A DNA stretch of 51,569 nucleotides from Planctomycetota bacterium (GCA_012729725.1 JAAYCO010000073.1:1-51569), one strand, 5' to 3'; positions 34,731-45,034 are shown, counted from the stretch's first letter. Notes: generated by a model from the letters alone, not told the origin. Numbers and translations: made by a program.

Positions 34731-36107
34731 CTACTCTGCCTTGGCCTGATTATCTTCGTCCTCGGCGGGGGCGTCTTCGATATCGGCCTTTTCGAGCAGC
34801 AAATCCAGCGCCTTTTCTTCCCTCATCGACATAAGCAGTTCGTCAATCGAGCCGTCCTGCTCAAGTTCCTGTCGCAAACGCTCCGGGCGGCGGTTGTTCT
34901 GAGATGCCATCAGAGCGATGCGGGAGTTGACCTCGGCGTCGCCCACTTCGATTTCCTTCTCGTCGGCGATCTTGCCAAGGATAAACGAAACCGTCATGTT
35001 CATGCGGGCCTGCTCGGTGGCCTGAGCCTGAAGAGTGGCGATATTCTCGTCGATCTTTTCCTTCGGCGCGCCTTGGTAAAGCAGGTCCATGTACCGGCGG
35101 CGAAGCACGTTTGCGGTGTTTCTCTTTACGGCAGTCTCGGGCAGATCGAACTTCACCGAATCAACCAGGTATTTCACAACTTCGTCGCGCATCTGCTGGC
35201 GGCGCTGATGCTCCAGCCGCTGGGCGAGACGCTCGCGGATGAATTTCTTGAGATCCTCCAGCGATTCGAAGCCGGCGCTGGTGGCGAATTCTTCGTTAAT
35301 CTCGGCCAAGACGCGGTGGCGAACTTCGGACAGCGTGATCTCGACGGTCAGTTCCTTTTCGCGCCACTGCTCGTTGGGATGGGCGTCGGGGGCCTTGACT
35401 TTAAGCGTTGCCGTCTCGCCTGCTCGCTTGCCAGCAAGCTCCTTGCCAAGATCGACCAGCGGAAGGCCGTCCACCTGGCCTGGCGCGACGCGCAGGTACA
35501 GGCCGGGGCGATCGGCGGGCTCGATGCCTTCGCCGGTTATCTTGGCGCCGGCGATAACAATGTCGCCCTCAGCGGCGGCCTCTTCGGTTGTTTCAAACTT
35601 GGCTCGCTCCTGACGAAGCTGCTCGATGTAATCGTCAACAAGCTTTTCGGTCATCTCGACCTTGCGGGCCTTGACCTTGATGCCTTCAAGCTTTGGCAGC
35701 TCGAAATCGGGCACAATCTCCACCTCAAAGCTGTAGGTCATGTCGCCGGATTCGGGCAGTTCGATCTTCTCTACGTCGATGTCGGGTTCACCGATGGTCT
35801 TGAGGCCGGTCTTCTCCAACGCGCCTCCGAGCGACTCGCCGATCATCGCGTTCTTGACATCTCCGGAAACCTCCTTGCCGAATCGCTTTTCAACCAGCCG
35901 CTTCGGCGCTCTTCCGACGCGAAAGCCCGGAATCTGCGCAGAGGTGGACAATTCGCCGAACATCTCTTCAAATTTCGCATCGATCCGCTTGCGAGGCACG
36001 GTTACGACAATCTTTCGCTTCAGGGCGCCAGCCTCTTCGACTGCATACTGGTTTTCGGGCAATTCGGGCTGTTCCTGCTTGTTTTCGTCCTTGGTTTCTT
36101 CCGACAT
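34731..36107 (-). CDS. tig: Trigger factor
   Basis: The 458-residue ribosome-associated chaperone has three domains. The ribosome-binding domain carries the signature GFRVGRAPKRLVEKRFG (61-77). An FKBP-like PPIase domain follows (about 165-250), then the C-terminal chaperone arms. The tail is acidic. Three ATG codons lie in a row at 36113-36107; the last has GGAG at good spacing and is chosen. It heads the tig-clpP-clpP-lipoprotein operon, matching the classical tig-clpP linkage. Confidence 0.93.
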   Translation of the reverse strand: MSEETKDENKQEQPELPENQYAVEEAGALKRKIVVTVPRKRIDAKFEEMFGELSTSAQIPGFRVGRAPKRLVEKRFGKEVSGDVKNAMIGESLGGALEKTGLKTIGEPDIDVEKIELPESGDMTYSFEVEIVPDFELPKLEGIKVKARKVEMTEKLVDDYIEQLRQERAKFETTEEAAAEGDIVIAGAKITGEGIEPADRPGLYLRVAPGQVDGLPLVDLGKELAGKRAGETATLKVKAPDAHPNEQWREKELTVEITLSEVRHRVLAEINEEFATSAGFESLEDLKKFIRERLAQRLEHQRRQQMRDEVVKYLVDSVKFDLPETAVKRNTANVLRRRYMDLLYQGAPKEKIDENIATLQAQATEQARMNMTVSFILGKIADEKEIEVGDAEVNSRIALMASQNNRRPERLRQELEQDGSIDELLMSMREEKALDLLLEKADIEDAPAEDEDNQAKAE

Positions 36108-36245
36108 CATCATCTCCACAACGGAGTTTCGTCGCGACCAGACGCGTACACTCACGCATCCCCGGCGACGTAAATTCTAAGCCGCTAAAACCGTTCCTCG
36201 GCCTATAAAGCGGGCAAACGGCATACCTTAAGCAAAAGGTTTTGA

Positions 36246-36772
36246 TCCGTCAAAGAAATTGCTGTCTTCACCGCCGGCGACGTGTGCGATCCGCTACAGA
36301 GAGCCGAACTGTATAAAGTCTGGTGGGGATGGAGCAATTCATGGGCCGGCGGCGACAGCACCCTGGCCGCCAGCGCGACCGACTATCCTAGCTTCGCGTA
36401 TAACGACCGCCATCAGAACACGCCCACTACGCCGGGCATGTGCGAGCTTCAGGGTCTTAACAAGGCTCTGACATATGACATCACCGTTTATGGTTCTCGC
36501 GGCGTGGTGTCCAACGACCGCGTTAGGAAGTCACCATTGGAGGCGTCTCGCAGAGTTACAACGGTGGCGGGACGGCAGGCGAAGGTTCGGTCACGTTCAA
36601 GGGTGTCGCCGCGAGCGATAGCGGCGTCATCAGAATCGACTTCGTTTGCACCCAGAACTACGGGTATCTCAACGTAATCGACGTAACGGTCGTGCCTGAG
36701 CCCGGAACGATGGTCCTGGCCGGGACGGGTTGTATCACGCTGCTGATCAAGCGATGGCGGAAATTGGTGTAG
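36246..36772 (+). pseudogene. Truncated, frameshifted PEP-CTERM exported protein
   Basis: Two frames together make one protein-like sequence. The first (from about 36246, closed upstream by TGA) reads QRAELYKVWWGW and ends with LTYDITVYGSRG. Around 36500-36530 the reading jumps to another frame (EVTIGGVSQSYNGGGTAG...), which ends with a PEP-CTERM sorting tail: VVPEPGTMVL, a hydrophobic helix and RWRK before TAG. Signal peptide and N-terminus are missing. Such proteins are exported and sorted by exosortase. The gene is clearly broken unless the frameshift is a sequencing error; even then the 5' end is absent. Confidence 0.75.
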
Positions 36773-36869
36773 ATTGTGGACAGCAGGGCGCCGGCATGGC
36801 GCGGTGTCGTGCCGGCGCTCACCTTCTTGTCGTTGATGCAGTCCAGGCAGCGCCAGTAAAGGATGTAAC

Positions 36870-37292
36870 ATGAAACTCAAAACCAGCTCTGTTGGCAGGC
36901 GACTGAGTCAACGAGCGGGATTCACCCTTATCGAGCTTCTGGTTGTCATAGCCATTATTGCACTGCTGATATCGGTGTTGCTGCCGTCGCTGCAAAAGGC
37001 CAAGGCAATGGCGGTTTCGGTGGCGTGCGCCAACCAGATGCGGGCTTACAACGTGGCGATTCAATGCTATGTTACCGAGTACAACCAGATACCCTGGTTC
37101 AGGTTCAGCGACTCCAGCCCTAACGCCGACGACCTGTGGCACAACGTGCTAAAGCCGTGGATCGGCCTGGGCATGACCGAAAACGACGAAGATCGCCGCA
37201 AATGTCCAAGCGGCGAGGCGTGGATCGGATGCCATTACGGCGGCGACAACCCGTCGGAGCGCAGGACGGGCTTCCGAGATGCCGGATCGTGA
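36870..37292 (+). pseudogene. Prepilin-type leader protein, 3' truncated
   Basis: The frame encodes a classic type II prepilin N-terminus: a basic leader, then AGFTLIELLVVIAIIALLIS with the G/F cleavage site, and a helix. The later part (CPSGEAWIGCHYGGDNP) resembles planctomycete pseudopilin-like proteins linked to glycan loci, which usually run over 200 residues. Here the frame ends after 140 codons, within a junction to an unrelated gene. The last 10-15 codons are probably not original. Expression of a short pseudopilin remains possible. Confidence 0.6.
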
Positions 37293-39148
37293 TCGAGGGC
37301 CTGCGCACCCGTGGCCGATACGTGGCGCTGGTCTTCTGGGCGAGCCAGTTGTACCTCGATGAGATTGAAGTCTTCTCCGATGGGCTGAGCTTGCAGGATG
37401 TGGACATCAGCGGCGGGGCGTTCGTCAAGAGCCTGGATGTGTTTCCGTTCGCATCTTTCGCCCGGCTGCATATTGCTCGGGAAGCTTCGCACCCGGTGGC
37501 GCTCGAGCTGCCGGTGGATGTGAGATATAACTGGGCGTCGGGACTTCCGATTTACCTCGATCTGCCTGAGGGCGTTTTACTAAAAGGCCCCCAGCCGGCG
37601 GAGGTTTCGGAAATCGTCGAGGATGGAAACACCTGGCGGCGGCACAAGATTGACAAGGCCAGGGTTCTGTACCTGCAAAGCGAACTGGAGGTTGGAACTG
37701 TAAGGCCGGCAAGAATCGTGTCGCAGGATGTTTCGAGTCAGCCCGGCCGAGAGCAGATGCTCGAGATCGAGACTATATCGATTCCCCGCGCCCCGGTTTC
37801 GAGCAAGCTTCGCACCAGCGTTGCCTTTGCTTTCTTCGCCGACTGGAAGGTATGGCCTGACGCGGTCGGCAACTACAAGCACATGGGCTTCAGCGTCTTT
37901 GCGCCGTTCAGCGAAACAGACATCAGGTGGTTGTTCATGAAGGGCCACTCCCTGACGCCTGAGGCGCTCGAGATGATCAAGCACGCCAAGGCCCAGGGCC
38001 TGGTGGTCGGCGCGTGGATGAGTCCATTCAACAACAATGCGTTGGCTCGCAGCGCCAAGTCAGGCCCGCGGGCAGCGGTTCATCACGGCACTGGTTCGGC
38101 GTCGGCCACCCCGTGTCCGCGCGTCTACATGCGGCCTGAGGGCGAAGGGCCATCCGAAGAGGGTGAAATAGCCCAGGCAAGCATGGCTGCCAAGAGCGGC
38201 GTGGAGTTCTTCCTGTTCGATTCCGAGCCCGACTGGGGCGGCACGATCTGCACGTGCGGCAACTGCGCGAAACTTTGGAGCGAGTTCCTTGAGAAACGAG
38301 GCGCCGCCCCGCGAACTCTCGATGAGGCATGGACGCAGAGCAAGCTTCAGGGCTGGCCGTCCGGAGCGCATTCACGCTTGCTTCAGGAATTCTGGGACGA
38401 ATTCTATGGTCAGCTCTGGGGAGGGTTCCGCAAGTCGATGGCCTCGGCGGCGGAAGGTCGCACCGTGACGATCGGTCTGTACAACTATCCCAAAACATCG
38501 GATTTGAAGCACCAGTACATGGGCGGCAACCACGGCCGATTCGAACCACTGTACAAAGACGGCATAGTCGACTTCGCAGCGCCGGAAAACTACCTGGTGC
38601 GCACGGCGGATTACGGCGAGTTGATGAGGTCGTTCCGCCGCCACCTTCCCGAGTCGTGCCCGATGCACCCGATAGTTTCGTGTGGGGCGGCGGGCATGAT
38701 AGGTTGCGAGAGGTCGGCAACCGATCTCAAGCACCGGCTGTACGAGATATTCTGCAACGGCGGGCAGGGCTACCACGCCTGGAGCATAAGCGGGGCCAGC
38801 GGCGAGGATTTTCGAGCCTTTGCCGAGGTTAATGCCGCCGTGCATCCATATGAGGACATGATAGTGTCCGGCAAGCTGATCGACGCGGGCTGCTTCACTC
38901 CCGGCGATTCGAGTGCGTCAGCCAATGGAATAACCGACGGCAAGCGGGCGCTGGTTCTGATCAGCCGATACGGCAAGAGCAGCCCGGCGAAGGCTATCGT
39001 CAGGATCAACTGCTCGAAGCTGGGTTTTAATGCTGCCAGGCTCTCGCTTGTCGGCCAAACGCGGAATGTTGTTCTCAAGGACGGCGTCATAGTTGCGGAA
39101 TTCGACGGAACGCCGGATGATTTCGTGAAAGTCGTCTGCCTTGAATAG
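37289..39148 (+). CDS. TIM-barrel glycosidase-like protein, 5' truncated
   Basis: From GTG 37289 the frame encodes about 619 residues. The first recognisable part (GRYVALVFWAS...LYLDEIEVF) is the end of a galactose-binding-type domain, so the beginning is missing. The centre has FFLFDSEPDW near 307-316 followed by a CTCGNC cysteine pair, a layout seen in uncharacterised TIM-barrel glycosidases of planctomycetes and Lentisphaerae. The frame is open upstream to 37136, but those codons are out-of-frame prepilin sequence. Whether it is still expressed is uncertain. The catalytic residues cannot be named with confidence. Confidence 0.6.
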   Translation: MIEGLRTRGRYVALVFWASQLYLDEIEVFSDGLSLQDVDISGGAFVKSLDVFPFASFARLHIAREASHPVALELPVDVRYNWASGLPIYLDLPEGVLLKGPQPAEVSEIVEDGNTWRRHKIDKARVLYLQSELEVGTVRPARIVSQDVSSQPGREQMLEIETISIPRAPVSSKLRTSVAFAFFADWKVWPDAVGNYKHMGFSVFAPFSETDIRWLFMKGHSLTPEALEMIKHAKAQGLVVGAWMSPFNNNALARSAKSGPRAAVHHGTGSASATPCPRVYMRPEGEGPSEEGEIAQASMAAKSGVEFFLFDSEPDWGGTICTCGNCAKLWSEFLEKRGAAPRTLDEAWTQSKLQGWPSGAHSRLLQEFWDEFYGQLWGGFRKSMASAAEGRTVTIGLYNYPKTSDLKHQYMGGNHGRFEPLYKDGIVDFAAPENYLVRTADYGELMRSFRRHLPESCPMHPIVSCGAAGMIGCERSATDLKHRLYEIFCNGGQGYHAWSISGASGEDFRAFAEVNAAVHPYEDMIVSGKLIDAGCFTPGDSSASANGITDGKRALVLISRYGKSSPAKAIVRINCSKLGFNAARLSLVGQTRNVVLKDGVIVAEFDGTPDDFVKVVCLE

Positions 39149-39151
39149 CGC

Positions 39152-41113
39152 ATGCAAAATCAAGAGGACATAGTGAATCCGCTCAATACTGATGGAGGAT
39201 TGCAGGAGGTTGCAGTCCAGGACGTTTCGTCGGGCACGCTCAACTGGACGAACGACACGGTTAAAGCCCCTGCCGTGCGCGAGCTGCTGTCGGTGCTTGG
39301 CGCGGAATACCCCGTTGTTCAGGGCGTCGCGGGGAGCGGCTGCGTGGAGCTTGAGGTCGTGCTTGATGCGGGCTCGCCGCTGGTGGTGTCTGCGGATTCC
39401 GGCAGGGCGACTGTAACAGCCGCCGAGCCAAGCCAGATCGCCAGGGGCGTAGGGATATTGCTGTCGCGCCTTTGCGTTGATGGCGAGATCGTCGAACGCA
39501 CCGGCTTCAAGACTCGCGGCGTCATGCTTGATTGTTCTCGCAGTGCGGTGATGAAGCCGTCCTACGTTAAGCAGTACATCACAAGGCTCTCGCTGCTGGG
39601 CTACAACATGGTGATGCTGTACACCAAAGACACCTACAAGCTTCCGGGCGAGGAGTACTTCGGATACCTGCGCGGCGCGTATTCAATGGACGAGATACGC
39701 GAAATCGACGCTCATGCCTCGCGCCTCGGCGTGGAAGTTGTGGCATGCATTCAGGCGCTTGGGCATCTTGAGCCGGTGCTGCGGTGGCCGGCGTACGCGG
39801 ATGTACGCGACACTGTTTCCGTGCTGCACACCGGCGCCGAGCGCACGTACGAGCTTATATCCAAGATGCTTGATTTCTGGTCCCAGGCGCTTGGCAGCAG
39901 GAGAATTCACCTCGGCATGGACGAGTCCTACGGTCTGGGCCGGGGCCGGTTCATGGACGCCAATGGCTACAGGCCGCCGACAGAGCTGTTCAGGAATCAT
40001 CTGGCGAAGGTGCGCGAGCTGTGCCGCCTTCGCAAGCTCAGACCCATAATCTGGTCGGACATGTGCTTCCGCCTGTCGAATTCCGAGATGGACTACTATG
40101 CCGAGCCGTCGGCGTCGGGCTCGCAGGTCCTCGAGCAGATTCCCGAGGACGTTCAACTTGCGTATTGGGACTATTATCACCAGGACGAGGCTTTCTACAT
40201 CCGCCGGTTGAAGGCGCACCAGGCCATAAGTTCCGGCACAATGATGGCTTCGGGAATCTGGACCTGGCCCCAGTTGTGGTACAACCACAGGAAGACCGCC
40301 GACACCGTCGCGCCGTGCATATCGGCGTGCGGCAAGCAGGGCGTCGAGGAAATCCTGTTCACCATGTGGGGCGACGACGGCGCGTGCTGCGACTGGAGTT
40401 CCGCCTGGGCGGGCGCGTGCTACTGTGCCGAGCGCCTGTTCAACGGCAACAACGAACCCGGCGCCGCCCTGATGGAGTCGCGATTCGCAGCTGTCTGCCG
40501 CGGAAACTACGGCGACCACCTTCTTGCCTCGGAGATGTCGGTAGTAAACGATGATGCCGGCCTTCAGGCTTCGGCGGTGCTTTGGGACGACCCGCTTCTG
40601 GGCATTTACTGGAAGGAGCGCCAAGCAGCCGACGGCGACTTCTGGCCTCGCGCGCTGCAGCGATACCGGCGGATAAGCCTGGGCCTTGAGGGCAGACCCG
40701 CCGGCAGCGCCGGCGACCTGACGCACGCAGCCCTGATCGCCGGGTTGCTGGGCAAGAAGATCGAGTTGTCTTGCGAACTGCACCAGGCGTACCGACGGCG
40801 GAGTCCGCGGCTCATCGAGTCCGTCATGAGAATGATTCCCGACATCATAGACATGTACGAGGAGTTGCACTTGTCGTTCCGGCGGCAGTGGCATGATCGC
40901 TGCAAGACGTTCGGGTTCGAGGTTATTCAGGGCCGCCTTGCATCCCTGGCGGCGCGATACCGCGAGTTGCGAATGCGTCTGGGCGAGCTTCTGGCGGGAA
41001 GGATCAACGAAATCGCCGAACTGGATGAAACCATTTCGACGCCAAAGGGGCCGCCGTCGACTCATTTTGAGTCGCTGTCATCGGCATACGTAAATTCAGT
41101 CACCACGCTGTGA
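39152..41113 (+). CDS. GH20 beta-N-acetylhexosaminidase
   Basis: A 653-residue enzyme with a GH20b-like N-terminal domain (about 30-120) and a TIM barrel. The signature Asp257-Glu258 pair in HLGMDESYGLGRGR supplies the assisting Asp and acid Glu of the substrate-assisted mechanism. The GMDESYGLG context resembles the GH20C group, which removes terminal GlcNAc or GalNAc. The start lies 3 nt after the preceding stop. No signal peptide is present, so it should act in the cytoplasm on imported sugars. The GKRP/MurQ-like gene follows after 29 nt, making an amino-sugar operon likely. Confidence 0.85.
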   Translation: MQNQEDIVNPLNTDGGLQEVAVQDVSSGTLNWTNDTVKAPAVRELLSVLGAEYPVVQGVAGSGCVELEVVLDAGSPLVVSADSGRATVTAAEPSQIARGVGILLSRLCVDGEIVERTGFKTRGVMLDCSRSAVMKPSYVKQYITRLSLLGYNMVMLYTKDTYKLPGEEYFGYLRGAYSMDEIREIDAHASRLGVEVVACIQALGHLEPVLRWPAYADVRDTVSVLHTGAERTYELISKMLDFWSQALGSRRIHLGMDESYGLGRGRFMDANGYRPPTELFRNHLAKVRELCRLRKLRPIIWSDMCFRLSNSEMDYYAEPSASGSQVLEQIPEDVQLAYWDYYHQDEAFYIRRLKAHQAISSGTMMASGIWTWPQLWYNHRKTADTVAPCISACGKQGVEEILFTMWGDDGACCDWSSAWAGACYCAERLFNGNNEPGAALMESRFAAVCRGNYGDHLLASEMSVVNDDAGLQASAVLWDDPLLGIYWKERQAADGDFWPRALQRYRRISLGLEGRPAGSAGDLTHAALIAGLLGKKIELSCELHQAYRRRSPRLIESVMRMIPDIIDMYEELHLSFRRQWHDRCKTFGFEVIQGRLASLAARYRELRMRLGELLAGRINEIAELDETISTPKGPPSTHFESLSSAYVNSVTTL

Positions 41114-41142
41114 TCCCGTGTCCCACCATGAAGGCAGTGTAA

Positions 41143-42975
41143 ATGAACCTCCCAAGGGCCAGAGACTTTGTTGAAAAAGAAAAACAGTTTCACCTGGGAT
41201 TCCTGCCCACCGAGCAGTCGAATCCAATCACGGCCCAGCTTTCATCGGCTATCGCAGCCGACGTAAAAACCGGTTTGGACATGCTGCTTGATGTCGACGC
41301 ACGCATGCATGACAAGATGCTCGAAGTGCTGTCGAGCGAGCAGTTCGCCCGCCTGACGTCAGCGATGGTCGAATCGATCCGCGGCGATGGGCGGATCTTC
41401 TTCAGCGGGTGCGGCGCGACGGGCAGGTTGTCCATCCTTCTTGACGCCTGCTGGCGGGGCTTCTGGCAACGACTCGGCCAGCAGCATCCCGACCTGGCGC
41501 GGCGATTCGACTGCGCGGACATGGAGTCGCGATCCGTCAGCGTAATGACCGGCGGAGATCGGGCGCTGATCCGTTCGGTTGAGAATCTCGAAGACTACGC
41601 CTCGCTCGGCAGGCAGCAGATGAAGGAGTGGCGCGTCGGTCCCAGGGACACCGTTGTCGCCATAACCGAAGGCGGCGAAACTTCGTCGGTGCTGGGAACT
41701 GCGCTGGAGGCCGTTGACGCGGGGGCGAAGGTGTTCCTGGCGTTCAACAATCCCGCGGACCTCCTGGCGGCGAAAATCGAGCGATCAAGGCAGGCAATTG
41801 AAAACCCAGCGGTAACGGTGCTTGACTTGTGTTGCGGACCCATGGCCGTGGCGGGATCAACGCGAATGCAGGCCACAACGATTGAACTGCTGATTGCGGG
41901 CGGCGCCCTTGAAACGGCTCTGCACGAGATTCTCAGCGACAAGCTCGACGTAGCGCAGCTTCAGACCGTCAACTCCGCCGGCGGCGCCGCCCGCCGGATG
42001 GCCGGCCAGTTCGCCAACCTCGTTGCCGCACTGCGTAGACCGGAAAACCTGTCCGCCCTGGCCGAGCTTGTGCGGATCGAGCAGAGCGCCTACGAGAGCA
42101 ATGGCCTGGTGACATATCTTGCCGGCGAATACATGTTGGATATTCTTACGGACACGACTGAACGCGCCCCCACCTTCATGTTGCCTCCGTTTCGTAAGAG
42201 TGACGATACGTCCAGCCCGCCTTCGTGGGCGTTCGTCAAAAACCCGCTGCTGGAGACCGTCCCAGCGTGGAGCGCCATGCTTAAACGCCAGCCAAGAGGC
42301 ATTTCGTGGACGCGGGAGATGTATGTGAAGCACGGCGCTGCCGCGTCGATCTGCGACAACCCGCCCCGGCTGGACAATGCGGAAATCTACAGGTTCGACA
42401 TTGGAAACGAAGAAAACGCCGCGAGATGGTCGTCGTCGCATAGCGTCGCCATTGCAGTGCTGGTGGGAGATGAAGTCGCCGCATGCGCAGGCGAATCATC
42501 GGCCTTCTCGGCAGCCACCCGTGCGATGATCGCCGGCAGGGAAGTGCAAACCGTCCTGTTGGCCTTTGGCGCCGAGGCAAAGGCTTGCGAAACATGGCGC
42601 AAAGTGGTTCACATAGCATGCGAACTTCCGCCCACCGCGATCGAGCTATGGCGGCGCATTGCGGTCAAGCTTGTGCTGAACACGCTCTCCACCGCGACAA
42701 TGGCAAGAATGAAGCGGATCTACGGCAACTGGATGGCCTACGCCGAAACCACCAACAAGAAACTGGTGGATAGAGCTGTCCGGCTGATTCGGCAGTTCAC
42801 CGGCCTTAGCTATGAAGATTCATGCGACGAGCTATTCAAAACGCTGGACGCCATTGCCGCCGCCGGGGGCCAGTCCGGCATGCCCACGCCGCCGACCGTG
42901 GCGACCGTCGAGCGAGTTCTTCGCCAAAGGGTGGGGACGGCTTGTCAGGAGCAGCAGCAAAGCCTGACGGTATGA
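41143..42975 (+). CDS. Double-SIS protein of the MurQ/GKRP type
   Basis: The 610-residue protein has two SIS (phosphosugar isomerase) domains, at about 60-260 and 430-580. The first shows FFSGCGATGRLSILLD, the phosphate-binding motif shared by MurNAc-6-phosphate etherase and animal glucokinase regulatory protein. It then shows VAITEGGETSSVLG and NSAGGAARRMAGQ. MurQ has one SIS domain and about 300 residues, so the size and layout fit GKRP-like proteins. Next to GH20, a role in amino-sugar phosphate metabolism or sensing is likely. It is unclear whether it is an enzyme or a regulator. Confidence 0.8.
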   Translation: MNLPRARDFVEKEKQFHLGFLPTEQSNPITAQLSSAIAADVKTGLDMLLDVDARMHDKMLEVLSSEQFARLTSAMVESIRGDGRIFFSGCGATGRLSILLDACWRGFWQRLGQQHPDLARRFDCADMESRSVSVMTGGDRALIRSVENLEDYASLGRQQMKEWRVGPRDTVVAITEGGETSSVLGTALEAVDAGAKVFLAFNNPADLLAAKIERSRQAIENPAVTVLDLCCGPMAVAGSTRMQATTIELLIAGGALETALHEILSDKLDVAQLQTVNSAGGAARRMAGQFANLVAALRRPENLSALAELVRIEQSAYESNGLVTYLAGEYMLDILTDTTERAPTFMLPPFRKSDDTSSPPSWAFVKNPLLETVPAWSAMLKRQPRGISWTREMYVKHGAAASICDNPPRLDNAEIYRFDIGNEENAARWSSSHSVAIAVLVGDEVAACAGESSAFSAATRAMIAGREVQTVLLAFGAEAKACETWRKVVHIACELPPTAIELWRRIAVKLVLNTLSTATMARMKRIYGNWMAYAETTNKKLVDRAVRLIRQFTGLSYEDSCDELFKTLDAIAAAGGQSGMPTPPTVATVERVLRQRVGTACQEQQQSLTV

Positions 42976-43027
42976 ATGGAATCTGCACATCGCAGCCGTC
43001 ACCGTGAGAAGCTTGCAGCACGGCATT

Positions 43028-43525
43028 CTACTGTAACCGCTTGCGGATGTCCTGGATGATGTCTGTTTCGAGCTTGTGGTCTCTGCCCGTGCGCTGCCAC
43101 GATTCCATCTGCTCGGCGGGGAGCGATTCCATTTCGGCGGATGTGTAGTTGGGCACGCTGCTGTAGCTGTCGGTGGCGGCGAGGGCGGTGCGAACGGCTG
43201 CGCCTTGGCGCTGAATGGCGACTTCAAGCGACAACATGGTGTTGCCGTTGCTCCTGGCGACGGTCATGTGGGCAACCTGCCTGGCGGGCGATTTGCCAAT
43301 GATCCGCTCGCCGGGCATGTCCACCGCTCGCACTGCCGTGATCGAGCCGGCGGAAACGTCCGCCTCCTGAACGTCAAAGCCGTACATGGTCAGCGTTTGC
43401 CTGCCCGCCTCGAACGCAGCAGAGGGTTCGACATCGCCGCAGGCGATAAGCCGGCCGGGCGCGGGTTGGTTGCAGCCGACGAACAATGCGGCGGCAAACA
43501 CGACGGTCAACGCCAACGGCCGCAT
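43028..43525 (-). CDS. Small putative lipoprotein
   Basis: A 165-residue protein with a signal sequence and lipobox (ALFVGC, Cys18). The mature part is an alpha/beta domain with no recognised family: AFEAGRQTLTMYGFDVQEAD, a strand-rich middle, and a helix at the C-terminus. It follows guaB on the same strand after 19 nt and may be read from the same transcript. Function unknown. Confidence 0.7.
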   Translation of the reverse strand: MRPLALTVVFAAALFVGCNQPAPGRLIACGDVEPSAAFEAGRQTLTMYGFDVQEADVSAGSITAVRAVDMPGERIIGKSPARQVAHMTVARSNGNTMLSLEVAIQRQGAAVRTALAATDSYSSVPNYTSAEMESLPAEQMESWQRTGRDHKLETDIIQDIRKRLQ

Positions 43526-43544
43526 AATTGCTCCTTTCCGAGCG

Positions 43545-45014
43545 TTACTCTTCGACGGCGTGAAGCGTGGAATAATTCGGCGCTTCGTGAGTAATGACTA
43601 TGTCGTGCGGATGGTTCTCCGCCAGAGACGCAGCCGAAATCAGGATGAACCGGGCCTTCCGCCGCAGTTCTTCAATTGTAGCGGCCCCGCAGTAGCCCAT
43701 GCCCGCTCGCAACCCGCCAACCATCTGGTAAACGAAGTCGCCAAGCCTGCCGCGGTAGGGCACTCGTCCTTCAACTCCCTCGGGCACCAGTTTGTCGCGG
43801 TTGGTGACGCCCTTCTGCGAATAGCGGTCCGCCGAGCCGATGACCATCGCGCCCAAAGAGCCCATGCCTCGATAAGCCTTGAACCGCCTGCCCTTGTAAA
43901 TGACCAGTTGGCCCGGAGATTCATCCAGCCCCGCGAACAGGCTGCCCATCATGACGACCGACGCCCCAGCCGCGATCGCCTTGGTTATGTCGCCGCTGTG
44001 GCGGATGCCGCCATCGGCGATGATTGGAACGCCGTGAATATCGGCAACCTTCGCCGCCTCGCGCACCGCCGTGATCTGAGGCACGCCAACGCCGCTGATG
44101 ACCCGCGTGGTGCAGATCGAGCCCGGCCCGATGCCGACCTTAACGGCGTCGGCGCCTGCGGAAATCAGGTCGGCTGCGCCTTCGCCGGTCGCCACGTTGC
44201 CCGCTATGATCTCGATGTCGTACTTGGCCTTGATGCTCTCGACGGTGCGAATAACGTTGTCGCTGTGTCCGTGGGCCGAATCGACCACGATAACGTCAAC
44301 GTCCTTTTCGATCAGGGCGGCGACGCGTTCAAGATCGTTCACGCCGACACCCGCTCCAACCCGCAGCCGGCCGCGGGAATCTTTGCAGCCCAGCGGGTAC
44401 TGACGCATCTTGTCGATGTCACGCATGGTGATCAGGCCCACAAGCTTGCCCTGGGTGTCGGTGAGCAGGAGCTTCTCGACCTTGTGCCGGTTAAGTATCA
44501 ACTCCGCCTCGTCAAGCGAGGTTTCGGGCCTTGCCGTGACGAGGTTCTTGCTGGTCATCACCTCGCTGATGGTCGTGTCGCTGGAAAGGAACTTCATGTC
44601 CCGCCGGGTGAGTATGCCCACAAGCTTGTCGTTTTCCACCACGATGGGAATGCCCGAGACGTTGTGCTCGGCCATCATTCGTCGGGCGGTGGCGGTAGAT
44701 TCGCTGGGCGGAAGGCGAATCGGATCGTTGATGATGCCGTTCTCGCTGCGCTTAACCTTCTCCACCTCGCGGGCCTGGGCCTCGATGGAGAGATTTTTGT
44801 GGATGATGCCGATGCCGCCTTCCTGGGCCAGCGCTATGGCCAGGGCAGCCTCGGTGACTGTGTCCATCGGCGCCGAGACCAAGGGCACGTTCAGGCGTAT
44901 CTTGCGGGTTATCTGCGTGGAGGTGTCCACATCGCGGGGAACAACCGAACTGCGGGCGGGAACAAGCAGAACGTCATCAAAAGTGATGCCGTCGCCGAAC
45001 AATTTATCTTTCAT
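43545..45014 (-). CDS. guaB: IMP dehydrogenase
   Basis: The 489-residue enzyme converts IMP to XMP with NAD, the committed step of GMP synthesis. The catalytic Cys301 is in [11 protein letters not shown]. The active-site flap and the C-terminal [11 protein letters not shown] are normal. A Bateman module of two CBS domains (about 92-205) is inserted, as usual, and may bind ATP or GTP for control. AAGGAG lies 9 nt before the ATG. The full length and all key residues indicate a working enzyme. Confidence 0.97.
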   Translation of the reverse strand: MKDKLFGDGITFDDVLLVPARSSVVPRDVDTSTQITRKIRLNVPLVSAPMDTVTEAALAIALAQEGGIGIIHKNLSIEAQAREVEKVKRSENGIINDPIRLPPSESTATARRMMAEHNVSGIPIVVENDKLVGILTRRDMKFLSSDTTISEVMTSKNLVTARPETSLDEAELILNRHKVEKLLLTDTQGKLVGLITMRDIDKMRQYPLGCKDSRGRLRVGAGVGVNDLERVAALIEKDVDVIVVDSAHGHSDNVIRTVESIKAKYDIEIIAGNVATGEGAADLISAGADAVKVGIGPGSICTTRVISGVGVPQITAVREAAKVADIHGVPIIADGGIRHSGDITKAIAAGASVVMMGSLFAGLDESPGQLVIYKGRRFKAYRGMGSLGAMVIGSADRYSQKGVTNRDKLVPEGVEGRVPYRGRLGDFVYQMVGGLRAGMGYCGAATIEELRRKARFILISAASLAENHPHDIVITHEAPNYSTLHAVEE

Positions 45015-45034
45015 GTGCTATGGCTCCTTGGACG

